Numbered from the stretch's first letter, positions 1 through 9,276 are shown. The stretch: DNA of 64,000 bases from DRGT01 sp022567895 (GCA_022567895.1 JADFGC010000001.1:1-64000); one strand, 5' to 3'. Notes: generated by a model from the sequence alone, not told the origin. A program made the numbers and translations.

Positions 1-832
1 AGATTTTTTCTTTGAGCTTTTCATATTCACCTTTCTCCATTGAAAACCAATTCTCTTCAGCTGGAAATTTACCATCCTCTACATCTTTCTTGTAATTAGA
101 AACAGCTTTTACCACTTCATCAGATAGACTAAGATATTGTTTTACAAACTTTGGTTTTAGTTTCTCATACAATCCCAAAATGTCATGTACAACCAAAACC
201 TGTCCATCACAATGTACTCCAGAACCAATTCCAATTGTTGGAACACTAACAGTTTCTGTAATTATTTTTGCAACTTCATTACTTACCATTTCAAACACAA
301 TACTAAACACACCAGCTTGTTCCAAAGCTTTAGCATCCTCGATTAGTCGCTTTGCAGATTCAGCAGTCCTTCCTTGAACCTTGTATCCCTCAGAAAGCAT
401 CGTAGTTTGAGGCTGAAAACCAATATGTCCCATCACTGGAATGCCTATTTCTACAATTGCATTAACTGTATCAGCCATTGGAGCTCCACCCTCAAGCTTG
501 ACACAATCGGCTCCTGCTTTGATTAATCTACCAGAGTTTGCAATTGCATCTGTAATACTAGCTTGGTATGACATGAATGGCAAGTCCCCAACAATTAGCG
601 CGTTTTGTTTTGCACGGGATACAGCTCCAACAAAAATTTCCATCTGCTCCATTGTAACTGGTAATGTATTCTCATAACCAAGTACAACCATTCCTGCACT
701 ATCACCAACCAAAAGAATGTCAACACCAGCTTTGTCACAAAGACTTGCTAGAGCATAATCATAGCTAGTTAGAACAGAAATTTTCTTTCCATTCTTTTTC
801 ATATCAACTATATCCTTTACAGTTCTAGCCAT
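1..832 (-). CDS. panB: 3-methyl-2-oxobutanoate hydroxymethyltransferase, C-terminus cut by window edge
   Basis: This enzyme transfers a hydroxymethyl group from methylene-tetrahydrofolate (or an archaeal C1 carrier) to 2-oxoisovalerate, giving ketopantoate, the first committed step to coenzyme A. The minus-strand translation from ATG at 832 begins MARTVKDIVDMKKNGKKIS and runs open to base 1. It contains the family hallmarks LTSYDYALA, a metal-binding segment VGDSAGMVVLGYENTLPVT, VGDLPFMSY, the LEGG motif and GHIGFQPQ, then IGIGSG and DGQVLV. About 277 codons are present and the stop lies outside the window. The ATG overlaps the end of the upstream phosphopantothenate synthetase gene (stop at 825-827), so the two are translationally coupled in one minus-strand operon. 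The TIM-barrel signature makes the call secure. Confidence 0.95.
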   Translation of the reverse strand, partial: MARTVKDIVDMKKNGKKISVLTSYDYALASLCDKAGVDILLVGDSAGMVVLGYENTLPVTMEQMEIFVGAVSRAKQNALIVGDLPFMSYQASITDAIANSGRLIKAGADCVKLEGGAPMADTVNAIVEIGIPVMGHIGFQPQTTMLSEGYKVQGRTAESAKRLIEDAKALEQAGVFSIVFEMVSNEVAKIITETVSVPTIGIGSGVHCDGQVLVVHDILGLYEKLKPKFVKQYLSLSDEVVKAVSNYKKDVEDGKFPAEENWFSMEKGEYEKLKEKI

Positions 833-1586
833 GAGCTCTCCTTGTTAGATTTTGTTTAATTTCGAGAATATTTGCTGAAAGATTGCGTTTATTTGAATAA
901 TTACGCACGATTTTGCGCAAAGCTGCATCATTTTTTCCAGACAATCTCATGCAAGCTAGAACAAGCTCGCCCATTCCCCGTATGGCATTATCAACTATTG
1001 TGATGTGAGCAGTTTGAGCCGTTCGAGATAATGGATTCAAATCAAATGTGATTATCTTTTTACCAAACTTTTTTAGAGCAATTGTGCGATCACCATCCTC
1101 TATTGGTACTAAAATAACATCAGCAGAAAATATTCCATTTTTATCCACAATTCTTCGTGCAGAATCTAGCTTTGGGATTTTAGTTTGGTTTTTGCGATCA
1201 AAACCAAGTACAGACTTTGCACCATTTTTCTTCAAAACTTTGAGAATATTTCGTTTCCTTGTATCACTGGAATAGAAAATGTTTACCTCAATTTTTGCAT
1301 CAACTATTCTAGCTAGTGTAACAATCTCTTTTGCAGACAAGGCTGCAATGTTTCCATTTACAGATATTACGGGATTTTTTGCTAATAACAATAAAGCAGC
1401 TGCAGCTTGAATTGATTTCTTTGCTAGAATGGTAGTTTTCTCGCCTAAAAGATAGTCAAATGCCTCGCCTCGACCGTGCGCAAGCAAACCTTCCTTTGCT
1501 ACTATACCATCATCAAATCCATCAACTAGCTTTTCTCGAATCAATAATGACTTTGCACGCGGATGACTTTTGGGAATTAATGCCAT
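825..1586 (-). CDS. archaeal 4-phosphopantoate--beta-alanine ligase (phosphopantothenate synthetase)
   Basis: A 253-residue protein starting MALIPKSHPRAKSLLIREKL, typical of the archaeal phosphopantothenate synthetase family (COG1701). These enzymes condense 4-phosphopantoate with beta-alanine using ATP, giving 4'-phosphopantothenate and replacing the bacterial PanC route. Family features visible are the SHPRA...RE start, the HGRGEAFDYLLGE segment, NVNGN-like SVNGNIAAL, and the late FDLNPLSRTAQTA motif with the Asn and Arg residues expected around the active site. The gene lies between pantoate kinase and panB on the same strand and overlaps panB by a few bases. Function is inferred from the family and from the three-gene context, which covers consecutive parts of one pathway. 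Confidence 0.92.
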   Translation of the reverse strand: MALIPKSHPRAKSLLIREKLVDGFDDGIVAKEGLLAHGRGEAFDYLLGEKTTILAKKSIQAAAALLLLAKNPVISVNGNIAALSAKEIVTLARIVDAKIEVNIFYSSDTRKRNILKVLKKNGAKSVLGFDRKNQTKIPKLDSARRIVDKNGIFSADVILVPIEDGDRTIALKKFGKKIITFDLNPLSRTAQTAHITIVDNAIRGMGELVLACMRLSGKNDAALRKIVRNYSNKRNLSANILEIKQNLTRRAHG

Positions 1587-1607
1587 GATGTTAAATTATG
1601 ATCGTGT

Positions 1608-2495
1608 TTATTGTAGTCGAGCGCCGACGTTGTCTATTTCTGTTTGAAGAATAATGTTGTTGTCATATTTTCTCAAAACTTCTAAAACTCGTTCCTCTTT
1701 TTCTTCTGGAATCAAAGTAAATACTGTCTCACCAAACAACGCAACGCCACACTTTACACCAATGCTATTTAACTCAGAAATTACGGAATCCATCTTTGGC
1801 GTCATCACTTTGACATATTTCGCAAATTCAACAGACATGTCCTGAAACTCATTGTAATCATTTGTTTGAATGAGCTTATTTACCATCTTTCCACCAAGAC
1901 CATTTATTATATCTAATTTATCTTCCAGGAATTTTTTCGTAGAAATTGGTGAAAAGCAAGCTATAATGACTTTGGAATGATTATCAAACTTTTTTAGTGC
2001 ACCAATTCCAGGAGCTCCTGCCTTTGTTCTTATTTCAAATCCGCCATAGAACGAACCAATCACATCACCTAGTCCGGTTTTGCAAGAAACTTCTGCATTA
2101 TGAGCAATCTTTCCACTCTCTTCTTTGCTTAGTTTTATACCAAGTGCTTCATTCAATGCATATGCAAGTGATAGTGCAACTGCACCACTACAACCCAGTC
2201 CATAACTGATTGGAACTGATATGTCATGATGTATTTCTATAAAGTAATTTTCATCAACTAGTTTCTGAAATTCTTTTACAACAAATTCAGAAACATCAGT
2301 GTTGTCAGGTTTGTATCCAGAAACTTTGATTTGAAAATCAGATTTACCATTTTTTTCTGCAACAACAGATGTTGTAACACCATCTTTTATGGAAAATCCA
2401 GCGCCAAGCGAACCCATCCTTTCTGGTTCTAGCTGTTCTACATCAGCTTTGAAAAATCCAGTAATGTGTGCAGGAGAAAATGCCCGACCCCTCAT
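1608..2495 (-). CDS. pantoate kinase (GHMP kinase family)
   Basis: A 295-residue GHMP-fold kinase. It phosphorylates pantoate with ATP, the first of the two archaeal steps that replace bacterial pantothenate synthetase plus kinase. The N-terminus MRGRAFSPAHITGFF carries the short archaeal pantoate-kinase start, and the glycine/serine-rich ATP loop PISYGLGCSGAVALSLAYAL near residues 97-116 is the GHMP motif 2. The C-terminal GVALFGETVFTLIP segment fits GHMP motif 3. It is the first gene of a minus-strand operon (pantoate kinase, phosphopantothenate synthetase, panB), with a gap of about 20 bases to the next gene. The divergent gene at 2560 leaves about 65 bp for promoters in both directions. 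Confidence 0.92.
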   Translation of the reverse strand: MRGRAFSPAHITGFFKADVEQLEPERMGSLGAGFSIKDGVTTSVVAEKNGKSDFQIKVSGYKPDNTDVSEFVVKEFQKLVDENYFIEIHHDISVPISYGLGCSGAVALSLAYALNEALGIKLSKEESGKIAHNAEVSCKTGLGDVIGSFYGGFEIRTKAGAPGIGALKKFDNHSKVIIACFSPISTKKFLEDKLDIINGLGGKMVNKLIQTNDYNEFQDMSVEFAKYVKVMTPKMDSVISELNSIGVKCGVALFGETVFTLIPEEKEERVLEVLRKYDNNIILQTEIDNVGARLQ

Positions 2496-2559
2496 GATCT
2501 GAGTTTAAATTATTCAGAAAATATAAGAATATGGCTTAAATAATTATAATTAGTATAAA

Positions 2560-3540
2560 TTGACTAAATTCATTCGACGCCTACAAAGGATTGGAAGCAG
2601 CATACTGGTAACGCTCCCAAAAGAGTGGGTTGATGCCAACAAGTTAGGCAAAAGCTCTGAAGTGGAAATAGAAACAGGCCAAAACAGTCTTTCCATTTCA
2701 ATAAACAGAGAACAAAGACCATCAAAAGACATTGTAATTTCTTATCCATTGCCAAAAGATGAAAACATTGTTGCCGACATTACTGGAGCTTATCTTTTAG
2801 GATACGATATAATCAAAATTCAAGGAAAAAAACCTATTCCAGTTGAGGAAAGAGAAAAGATCAGAAGCTCTATGCGAAGACTAGTGGGAATGGAAATCAT
2901 TGATGAGGATGCAACAAATGTAGACATGCAGTTTTTGCTTGATGAAACTGCACTACAACCAGAAAAAATTCTAAAACGAATTAGTTCTCTTGCACTTGGA
3001 ATGTATAGTGATGTTGTCACAGGATTGTTTTCTGATGATAAATCAAATCTATTGACACTATCAAACAGAGATGTCGAAGTAAACAGACAGTACTTTTTGC
3101 TTGTACGATTGATTCGAAGTACAATGATTGATGTTAGATTGGCTGGAGCATTCAGTCTTGAAAATATTGACATTCTGGACTATCGAGTCGCTGCAAACAT
3201 ACTAGAAAATGCAGGTGATATAATAGTAGAGCTAGGAAATTTAATTGCAAATTCATCACTATCCAATAATGATCTAAAACAACTATATGAAATAGTAAAG
3301 GACTTTGAGCCAATTGCCATACTATCAATTAATGCATTTACACAAAATAATAGAGCATTAGCAATACAAGCAATATCTCAGCACAAAAAATACCAAGAAA
3401 AAATGTCAAAATTTAGAACTTTGTTAGAAAAAAAGAAACAGATTCCAATTGATTATCTGGATTTGATTTACATGTTTGAGCGAATTACAAAATCATGGGT
3501 TGATCTTGTGGATTTGGTAAAACCAATTTACAAAAAATAA
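2560..3540 (+). CDS. AbrB-domain / PhoU-domain phosphate uptake regulator
   Basis: 326 residues. The first 45 residues (FIRRLQRIGSSILVTLPKEW and following) form a SpoVT/AbrB swapped-hairpin DNA-binding domain. The remainder (about 100-326) is helical and PhoU-like, with two repeats rich in acidic residues. Archaeal proteins of this build are annotated as phosphate uptake regulators and are usually associated with phosphate transport control. No Pst transporter lies nearby, so the regulon cannot be read from context. The start used is TTG at 2560. No ATG precedes it in frame, and AT-rich promoter-like sequence sits immediately upstream, which fits a leaderless mRNA. The specific ligand or target is not known from sequence. 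Confidence 0.85.
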   Translation: MTKFIRRLQRIGSSILVTLPKEWVDANKLGKSSEVEIETGQNSLSISINREQRPSKDIVISYPLPKDENIVADITGAYLLGYDIIKIQGKKPIPVEEREKIRSSMRRLVGMEIIDEDATNVDMQFLLDETALQPEKILKRISSLALGMYSDVVTGLFSDDKSNLLTLSNRDVEVNRQYFLLVRLIRSTMIDVRLAGAFSLENIDILDYRVAANILENAGDIIVELGNLIANSSLSNNDLKQLYEIVKDFEPIAILSINAFTQNNRALAIQAISQHKKYQEKMSKFRTLLEKKKQIPIDYLDLIYMFERITKSWVDLVDLVKPIYKK

Positions 3541-3541
3541 A

Positions 3542-4057
3542 TTAATACAATTTCTTTTTTGCAGCATAAGTTAAAACAGCACAAATTGTCTTCGAGTCTT
3601 GAATCTTTCCAGCCTTGATCATTCCAATCAATTTCTTAAGATCCATTTTAACAACAGACATTATCTCATCAGGATCAAGCTGCGTACCAGATGTTTTCTC
3701 AAGTCCTGTTGCAAGAAAGCAATGAATTTTCTCCGTGTTATAGCCCACCGAGGGCAAATACGTAAGAAAATGAGTCATTTTTTTGGCCTTGTAGCCAATT
3801 TCCTCCTCAAGTTCACGAAAGGCACAAGTCTTTGGACGCTCTCCTTTTTCCAAAGTTCCTGCTGGTATCTCAAGAAGATAACCGTGTGGAAAGCGATATT
3901 GTTTCACCAAAAAAACTTTGTTATCTTTATCAATTGCTAACATTGCAGCTGCACCAGGATGCTCAAGTATTGCACGTTTGATCTTTCTTCCACGAATAGT
4001 TAAATCATAAACACTAAATTTCATAATTCTCCCTTTGTAAATTTCCTTTCGTTTCAT
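3542..4057 (-). CDS. Nudix hydrolase, ADP-ribose pyrophosphatase-like
   Basis: 171 residues with a perfect Nudix box at about residues 67-89: GTLEKGE, then REL, EE and IG spaced as GX5EX7REUXEEXGU. The protein should hydrolyse a nucleoside diphosphate linked to another moiety, using Mg2+ bound by the box glutamates. The N-terminal strand-rich part (KFSVYDLTIRGRKIKRAILEHPGAAAMLAID) and the segment VKQYRFPHGYLLEIPAG closely resemble ADP-ribose pyrophosphatases (NudF type). The substrate is therefore likely ADP-ribose, but this is inferred. The gene converges on the PhoU-like gene with almost no spacer (stop codons 1 bp apart). Confidence 0.9.
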   Translation of the reverse strand: MKRKEIYKGRIMKFSVYDLTIRGRKIKRAILEHPGAAAMLAIDKDNKVFLVKQYRFPHGYLLEIPAGTLEKGERPKTCAFRELEEEIGYKAKKMTHFLTYLPSVGYNTEKIHCFLATGLEKTSGTQLDPDEIMSVVKMDLKKLIGMIKAGKIQDSKTICAVLTYAAKKKLY

Positions 4058-4083
4058 TTAACCAGTCTAGAATGTATTATTAT

Positions 4084-4986
4084 TTAATTTGTCTGGTACA
4101 TCAAATGTAAGGTAGGTGATTTTTTTGCTTCCGCTACTACATCTTTAATCCATTCTTGTGGAAATGCAATCTTTCTTGGAATAAACAAATCAGCAGTTTT
4201 AACTCCAGGAATTTTTCTAGCCTGTTGAGTAAGATTATCTAATTTGAAAATATCATCACTGTACATAAACAATAGAATCTGATTTTTTGCAAGAAATGGC
4301 TTTTGCAAGAAATTTTCTGAAAATTCATTCTTTAACACTTCTAAAGTTTGTTTTAAATCACCATCAATCCACGTTAGAATACAATATGGAATGTATCCTT
4401 CAATTTTGGTTGGTTCATAAACTAATGTAAATTGAACTGCTTCATCATTTTGTAGTTTTTCTATTGATCTTGTAACAGTTTTTGTAGAAAGATTAGTTTT
4501 CTTTGCAATGTTTTCAATTTTTTGTCTTGGGTCTTTCATCAGCTCGTTAATAATTTCTAAATCAGTTTTTGTTAAATTAGAACTAATACCAGGATTCTCA
4601 GCTTCAAAAATACTTAACACTCTAACATCTTTCATGAGATTTTTTGCAAGCTCTATTTTTTGTTGAACATTTTCTTTAACAACAATGCTACAAACAGTTA
4701 TTCCACCAACACATGGAACAACAAAAAATGGTTCGCCAATCAGTTTAACTTGCTGTAAGATTTTGTCAAGGTCTTCACCTGTAACCACAAAGTAAAGTAC
4801 TCCGTATCCCAAAACCGGAGGTTCAATCTTTAACGTGAAAAATTCAATGATACCATTCTTGATCATCTTTTTGATTCGAGATTTTACTGCCCCGCCTGAA
4901 ATGCCAACCTCCATTCCAATTTGACGGTCAGGTTCCCTACAATTATTCAGTAATCTGCTCAGAATTTGCATGCCAATTTTGTCCAA
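4084..4986 (-). CDS. Lrp/AsnC-family transcriptional regulator with two HTH-RAM-like units
   Basis: 300 residues. The N-terminal winged helix (residues 1-55, DKIGMQILSRLLNNCREPDR then GGAVKSRIKKMIKNGII) is a classic AsnC HTH followed by a RAM-like alpha/beta domain. A second HTH follows at about 160-205 (TDLEIINELMKDPRQ, NIAKKTNLSTKTVTRSIEKL) with another ligand-domain-like half. Tandem Lrp-like proteins of this size are common in Thaumarchaeota. The gene diverges from an ABC exporter starting at 5105, which is its most likely neighbour target, and a repeated TTATCACTT lies in the shared upstream region. The start is TTG at 4986, supported by the immediate start of the HTH. The effector is not recognisable. 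Confidence 0.88.
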   Translation of the reverse strand: MDKIGMQILSRLLNNCREPDRQIGMEVGISGGAVKSRIKKMIKNGIIEFFTLKIEPPVLGYGVLYFVVTGEDLDKILQQVKLIGEPFFVVPCVGGITVCSIVVKENVQQKIELAKNLMKDVRVLSIFEAENPGISSNLTKTDLEIINELMKDPRQKIENIAKKTNLSTKTVTRSIEKLQNDEAVQFTLVYEPTKIEGYIPYCILTWIDGDLKQTLEVLKNEFSENFLQKPFLAKNQILLFMYSDDIFKLDNLTQQARKIPGVKTADLFIPRKIAFPQEWIKDVVAEAKKSPTLHLMYQTN

Positions 4987-4987
4987 T

Positions 4988-5034
4988 TTATCACTTTTAC
5001 CTATGTTTTACTAACTATAGAAAACTTATCACTT
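4988..5034. promoter_or_regulatory. direct repeat TTATCACTT in the divergent upstream region
   Basis: TTATCACTT occurs at 4988-4996 and again at 5026-5034, 38 bp apart, in the 118-bp region between the Lrp-like regulator and the ABC exporter. The position suits an operator for the regulator, but the repeat is short and the sequence AT-rich. The rest of this gap contains AT-rich promoter-like sequence only. Confidence 0.3.
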
Positions 5035-5104
5035 ATAAAAATGTCGAATATATTACTATTAGTCATCTAATACATTAAATATCAGACTTTTATTATATAA
5101 TTCA

Positions 5105-6292
5105 TTGGATTACAGGTTCAATCTAGCAAAAAGAATGTTAGCAAACAAGAAAGGAAGTCTGACTGGAGCAGTTTTGGCTGTTTCAATTGGAATTTTAGTA
5201 ATTCACGTAAACTTTGTAATTTTCCAAGGTCTTTATGATGCAATTGTAAGAGACATGACCGATTATAGATTTGGAGATGTCTACATTACTGATGAAAAAG
5301 ACTACATTAACAAATCTGATTTATCTTTAGTAAACTGGTTTGAGAGAATTCCATATGTTGAAGCGGCAACACCGCGACTGTCGTCTATAGCTTCTATTAA
5401 TGCAACAAAACATGGTGAACGATTTGAAGAAACTAAAGTTAATCTTATAGGAGTTGACCCGTTACGAGATATTAGAACATCAGAAGCTCATCAAACAATA
5501 ACAGATGGTCAGTATGTCTTTTCAAGAAATTCAATCGTGTTAGGTTCCTGGATTGCAAGAGATCTTGGTGAAATACAACCGGGTGATACTGTTAAACTGA
5601 ACGTTGTTGATAGATGGGGTCAGGACCAAACCAAACAATTTCTAGTAAGTGGAATTTCAACTTCTGCTGGTGGGCAAGGATTTGATACTAATGCCATAAT
5701 TCACATCGATACTTTACGAGACATGTTAGATAGAGGCGGTTATGCAAGTTCATTTTTAGTTAAATTAAATGATCCATCTAAAGCAATTGAAGTAAAAAAT
5801 TTCTTTCTAAATTCATTCCCAAATGATGATTTTAAAGCTGAAACAATAGAAGAATCCGCCGAAAACTTACTTCGAGGGTTTCGTTCTGGTATTGCAATGA
5901 TTAACATGATTGGATATTTTGGTATGATGTCTTCTGCTTTTGCAATTGTTGCAATTCAGATGATGCTTGTATCAAGCAAGACTAGAGAGATTGGAATAAT
6001 GCGTTCAATTGGTGCAAAGAGAAAAGACATTTTGATTTTGTTTTTATTTCAAGGAATGATAATTGGTGTGGTAGGTGCTGGTGTTGGTACTGCTGCTGGT
6101 TTAGGTTATACTGCATTTGCTAAAGAAACCAAAATGGCTTGGGAAGGCAGTATACCCTTAGAGGTGAGCTATAACTGGACAAAAATAATTCAAACTGCTT
6201 TTACATCATTTGGTTTAGCCATACTTGCTTCAATTTATCCTGCGTACAGAGCCACAAAACTTCTACCAGTGGAGGCGATAAGAACTGTCTGA
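5105..6292 (+). CDS. ABC transporter permease, FtsX/MacB/LolC type
   Basis: 395 residues with the MacB/FtsX layout: one transmembrane helix near residues 17-40 (GSLTGAVLAVSIGILVIHVN), a large extracytoplasmic domain of about 220 residues, then three helices at about 265-385. The region between helices 2 and 3 contains the coupling motif SSKTREIGIMRSIGAKRKDI that defines the family. It forms an exporter or lipoprotein-handling machine with the ATPase encoded 1 bp downstream. The third gene (secreted, membrane-anchored) may be the external partner. The start is TTG at 5105, just ahead of the basic segment preceding helix 1. The substrate cannot be inferred. Confidence 0.92.
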   Translation: MDYRFNLAKRMLANKKGSLTGAVLAVSIGILVIHVNFVIFQGLYDAIVRDMTDYRFGDVYITDEKDYINKSDLSLVNWFERIPYVEAATPRLSSIASINATKHGERFEETKVNLIGVDPLRDIRTSEAHQTITDGQYVFSRNSIVLGSWIARDLGEIQPGDTVKLNVVDRWGQDQTKQFLVSGISTSAGGQGFDTNAIIHIDTLRDMLDRGGYASSFLVKLNDPSKAIEVKNFFLNSFPNDDFKAETIEESAENLLRGFRSGIAMINMIGYFGMMSSAFAIVAIQMMLVSSKTREIGIMRSIGAKRKDILILFLFQGMIIGVVGAGVGTAAGLGYTAFAKETKMAWEGSIPLEVSYNWTKIIQTAFTSFGLAILASIYPAYRATKLLPVEAIRTV

Positions 6293-6293
6293 T

Positions 6294-6992
6294 ATGGTAC
6301 TTGAAGTTAAAAATCTAGACAAAACGTATGGTGAAGGAGAAACCCAAGTCAAAGCTTTACGTGATGTTTCGTTCAGTGTAAAAAAAGGTGAATTTGTACT
6401 AGTAGATGGAAGATCCGGCTCTGGAAAATCTACACTATTAAACATGATTGGACTTTTGGACAGACCAACAAATGGTAAGGTGTTCATTGATGGTGTTGAC
6501 ACCAGTAAATTAAATGACAATAAAATTTCTTCATTTAGAAATGACAAGCTTGGTTTTATTTTCCAATTTTCAAATCTTCTTGCTGATCTTACCGTTCTAG
6601 AAAACGTAATGCTTCCAAGAAGCATTCAAGGAACAGAAAAAAATGCTGATCATGATGCAAAAGAAATCTTAAGGGCAGTAGGTCTCCAAGATCAAATCAA
6701 TAAGCGCGCCAACAAAATTTCTGGAGGACAATCTCAAAGAGCTGCTATTGCAAGAGGCTTAATCAATCATCCCACAATTGTTCTTGCTGATGAGCCAACA
6801 GGAAATCTTGACTCTGTTACAGCTGGAATCATAATTCAACTCATGAAATCTATGGCTAAAAAACTGAATCAAACCTTCATTGTAGTCACACATGAAAGAG
6901 AGCAGTTTGGAGATGTAGACCGCATAATCACGATTAAAGATGGTCGCGCATTTGAAGGTGAAGAACCAAGAAAAATGGAGGTTGCAGCATGA
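6294..6992 (+). CDS. ABC transporter ATP-binding protein, LolD/MacB type
   Basis: 232 residues with all ABC motifs: Walker A GRSGSGKST at about residues 41-49, Q-loop FQFSNLLADLTVLENV, signature ISGGQSQRAAIARGL, Walker B IVLADEPTGNLD and the switch histidine in VTHERE. The LADEPTGNLDS sequence is characteristic of the LolD/FtsE/MacB subfamily, which pairs with FtsX-type permeases. It follows the permease stop by 1 bp and overlaps the next gene by 4 bp (ATGA), so the three form a tight operon. One small oddity is the Walker A glycine preceded by DGRSGSGKS instead of the common GPSGSGKS. Confidence 0.95.
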   Translation: MVLEVKNLDKTYGEGETQVKALRDVSFSVKKGEFVLVDGRSGSGKSTLLNMIGLLDRPTNGKVFIDGVDTSKLNDNKISSFRNDKLGFIFQFSNLLADLTVLENVMLPRSIQGTEKNADHDAKEILRAVGLQDQINKRANKISGGQSQRAAIARGLINHPTIVLADEPTGNLDSVTAGIIIQLMKSMAKKLNQTFIVVTHEREQFGDVDRIITIKDGRAFEGEEPRKMEVAA

Positions 6993-8284
6993 TTAAATTT
7001 TCTTTAATTGCATTAGCATTTTTCATGCTAACACCATTATTCATCTATGATGTATTTGCCCAAGTAGGTGCTGGCGATTCTCCATTTGAGAGAAAATTTG
7101 GTGATGTAAAGTTTCTTGATGCATACTTTGGAACCGAAGATGAAAAATTAGAGATAGAACCCGGAGACAGAAACGTACCATTTACAGTAGTGCTAGCAAA
7201 CGTAGGAACGCAGGACATTACCGGAATTAGAGGACAGCTTTCACTGCCTTTTACATTTGGTTCAGCAGATGGGCCAGGCTCACTAATTGAGGCAGACAGC
7301 GATTCAAGCTCGCTTGCTGGCGAAACATTTAGCTTAACATTTTTTGTTAACATAAGTAATCAAGCAGACATTAAACAATATCCAGGTTCTGTAAAGGTAG
7401 ATTATTCAAGATTAAGAGAATCTGGAGTAAGAAATGCATTTTTTGATTTTAAATTCAAGGTAACTGGTGATAGTATCATTAACATGCGTGCACTGGATCC
7501 ATTTTTGATCTCATTAAAAACAAATCATGTTGTTATTGAAGTTGCTAATGACGGTACAGCACCAATCTCTGGCGTGGATATTGTAGCACAAAACACTCAA
7601 ACAGCAATATCATCTACTACAGCATCTGTAACAAATATTGAAAACGTTGTTATCTTAGACACAAACTGGGACATTGGACATATTGATCCAGGTACTGCAA
7701 AATATCTTGAGGCTAATATTTACATTCCAGAAACACTAAAGGGAGTAACATTACGTGTTCCAATGGAATTAACTTACTTTAATGCACATGGAGACCAACA
7801 TACTATTTCTAGAATTGTTGACTTTTACATCATAGGACTAATTGATGCTAGAATTTATGATGTCAAAGTAATTGAATTATCAGGAAAACCAACTGTAATT
7901 GGAGAAATAATTAATGAAGGAAATGCGGATGCATTATTTGGTTTTGTTACACTAGAACCATTAGAAGGTTCAAACATTATAAAATCAACTCAATTTATTG
8001 ATGAAATTGAAACAGACTCTCCTGTCCCATTTAATGCTCCAATAGAATTTGATGGAGAACCAAGATACGGTGAACATGATATTCGAATTACAGTTAGATA
8101 CAAAGACGCACTACGAGATGAGCATTTTCTTACCTATGATACAACTGTATTCATTAATGATCCATCAAAAAATCAAGAATCTGAAATTGATTATTCTCAA
8201 TTCCTAATATTACCTGTAGTAGCTGGAATAGGAATTTTTGCATTTTCACGAATTAGAAAGAAAAAACACGAACAATCAACCTAG
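6989..8284 (+). CDS. secreted membrane-anchored COG1361-like surface protein, partner of the ABC exporter
   Basis: 431 residues. An N-terminal signal peptide (MIKFSLIALAFFMLTPLFIY, cleaved near VFAQ) is followed by about 370 residues of beta-rich, Ig-like domains with repeated phrases on the pattern VVLANVGTQDITGIRGQL, VIEVANDGTAPISGVDI and GEIINEGNADALFGFVTL. This resembles the CARDB/COG1361 S-layer family. The protein ends with one transmembrane helix (FLILPVVAGIGIFAFSRI) and a basic tail RKKKHEQ, so the body faces outside. It overlaps the ATPase gene by 4 bp. Inference: it is the extracytoplasmic adaptor or the substrate-side component of the FtsX-like exporter. Confidence 0.75.
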   Translation: MIKFSLIALAFFMLTPLFIYDVFAQVGAGDSPFERKFGDVKFLDAYFGTEDEKLEIEPGDRNVPFTVVLANVGTQDITGIRGQLSLPFTFGSADGPGSLIEADSDSSSLAGETFSLTFFVNISNQADIKQYPGSVKVDYSRLRESGVRNAFFDFKFKVTGDSIINMRALDPFLISLKTNHVVIEVANDGTAPISGVDIVAQNTQTAISSTTASVTNIENVVILDTNWDIGHIDPGTAKYLEANIYIPETLKGVTLRVPMELTYFNAHGDQHTISRIVDFYIIGLIDARIYDVKVIELSGKPTVIGEIINEGNADALFGFVTLEPLEGSNIIKSTQFIDEIETDSPVPFNAPIEFDGEPRYGEHDIRITVRYKDALRDEHFLTYDTTVFINDPSKNQESEIDYSQFLILPVVAGIGIFAFSRIRKKKHEQST

Positions 8285-8337
8285 TATTCTAACCAACCTT
8301 TTGTTTTTATTTGTAGAATAGATGGAATCATTGTTAA

Positions 8338-9198
8338 TTGATAATAGCCCCTCTTAAATTATTTTTGTGGACCTTTCGAAGAAATGAAAAAGACGTAGTA
8401 AATCTCTATGATTCACTTTCTGATGTGATGAGACTAGCAACAGGTGGTGACATGCTAAATTTTGGTTACTGGACTAAAAATACAAAAGAACCAATTGATG
8501 CACAAAATGAACTTTGCAAAATTTTTGGAGAGTTTTCAGATCTTAAATCAGCTACAAACATAATCGATATTGGGAGTGGATTTTCTGCACCGGCGATTCT
8601 ATGGAAGACACAATTTAGTCCATTAGAGATTACTTGTGTAAACATAAACTTTAATCAATTAAAACAATCATCATCTAGAATTAACGAATCAGAAAATTCA
8701 ATTGATGGAATTAATCTTTTAAACTCTACATCAACATCTCTTCCTTTTCCAAACGAGTCAGTCGATAGGATTTTGGCTCTAGAATCATTACAACATGTAA
8801 AACACTTGGAAAATTTTATTTCTGAATCAAAAAGAATTCTAAAAAAACATGGTATTTTAGCAATTGCGATACCTGTTATCACAAAAAAAATTACACCAAT
8901 TGTTGATCTTGGAATATTGTCAATGACGTGGTCCTCAGAACATTATACAACTGATTATATCAAATTGCTGTTAATTGATAATGGCTTTAAGATTTTAGAA
9001 TTACAAAATATAGGTCCAATGGTATATGATCCACTTACAAACTATTACATTAGAAACAGAGATGATGTAAAAAATAAAATTCTATCAAAATATCCATCTT
9101 ATGTAGAAAAAATTCTTTTCAAATCATTACAAAAAATAAAACAGCTTTCAGAAAAAAATGTCATCGATTATGTTTTGATCAAGTGTGAAACACATTAG
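8338..9198 (+). CDS. class I SAM-dependent methyltransferase
   Basis: 286 residues with the Rossmann methyltransferase motif I at about residue 80 (NIIDIGSGFSAPAILW), the acidic end of strand 2 (ITCVNINFNQL), motif with LPFPNESVDRILALESLQHVKHLENFISESKRILKKHGILAI typical of methyltransferase type 11, and the preceding phrase LNFGYW also seen in small-molecule (quinone, sterol, polyketide) methyltransferases. The substrate cannot be told. The start is TTG at 8338. It sits 53 bp downstream of the ABC operon on the same strand. Confidence 0.82.
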   Translation: MIIAPLKLFLWTFRRNEKDVVNLYDSLSDVMRLATGGDMLNFGYWTKNTKEPIDAQNELCKIFGEFSDLKSATNIIDIGSGFSAPAILWKTQFSPLEITCVNINFNQLKQSSSRINESENSIDGINLLNSTSTSLPFPNESVDRILALESLQHVKHLENFISESKRILKKHGILAIAIPVITKKITPIVDLGILSMTWSSEHYTTDYIKLLLIDNGFKILELQNIGPMVYDPLTNYYIRNRDDVKNKILSKYPSYVEKILFKSLQKIKQLSEKNVIDYVLIKCETH

Positions 9199-9276
9199 GT
9201 AAATTATGATCACACATTTCTAAGTAAAAGTTATGCGCATTTCTTAAAAGTGATATTTTCAATAATACATCATAAA

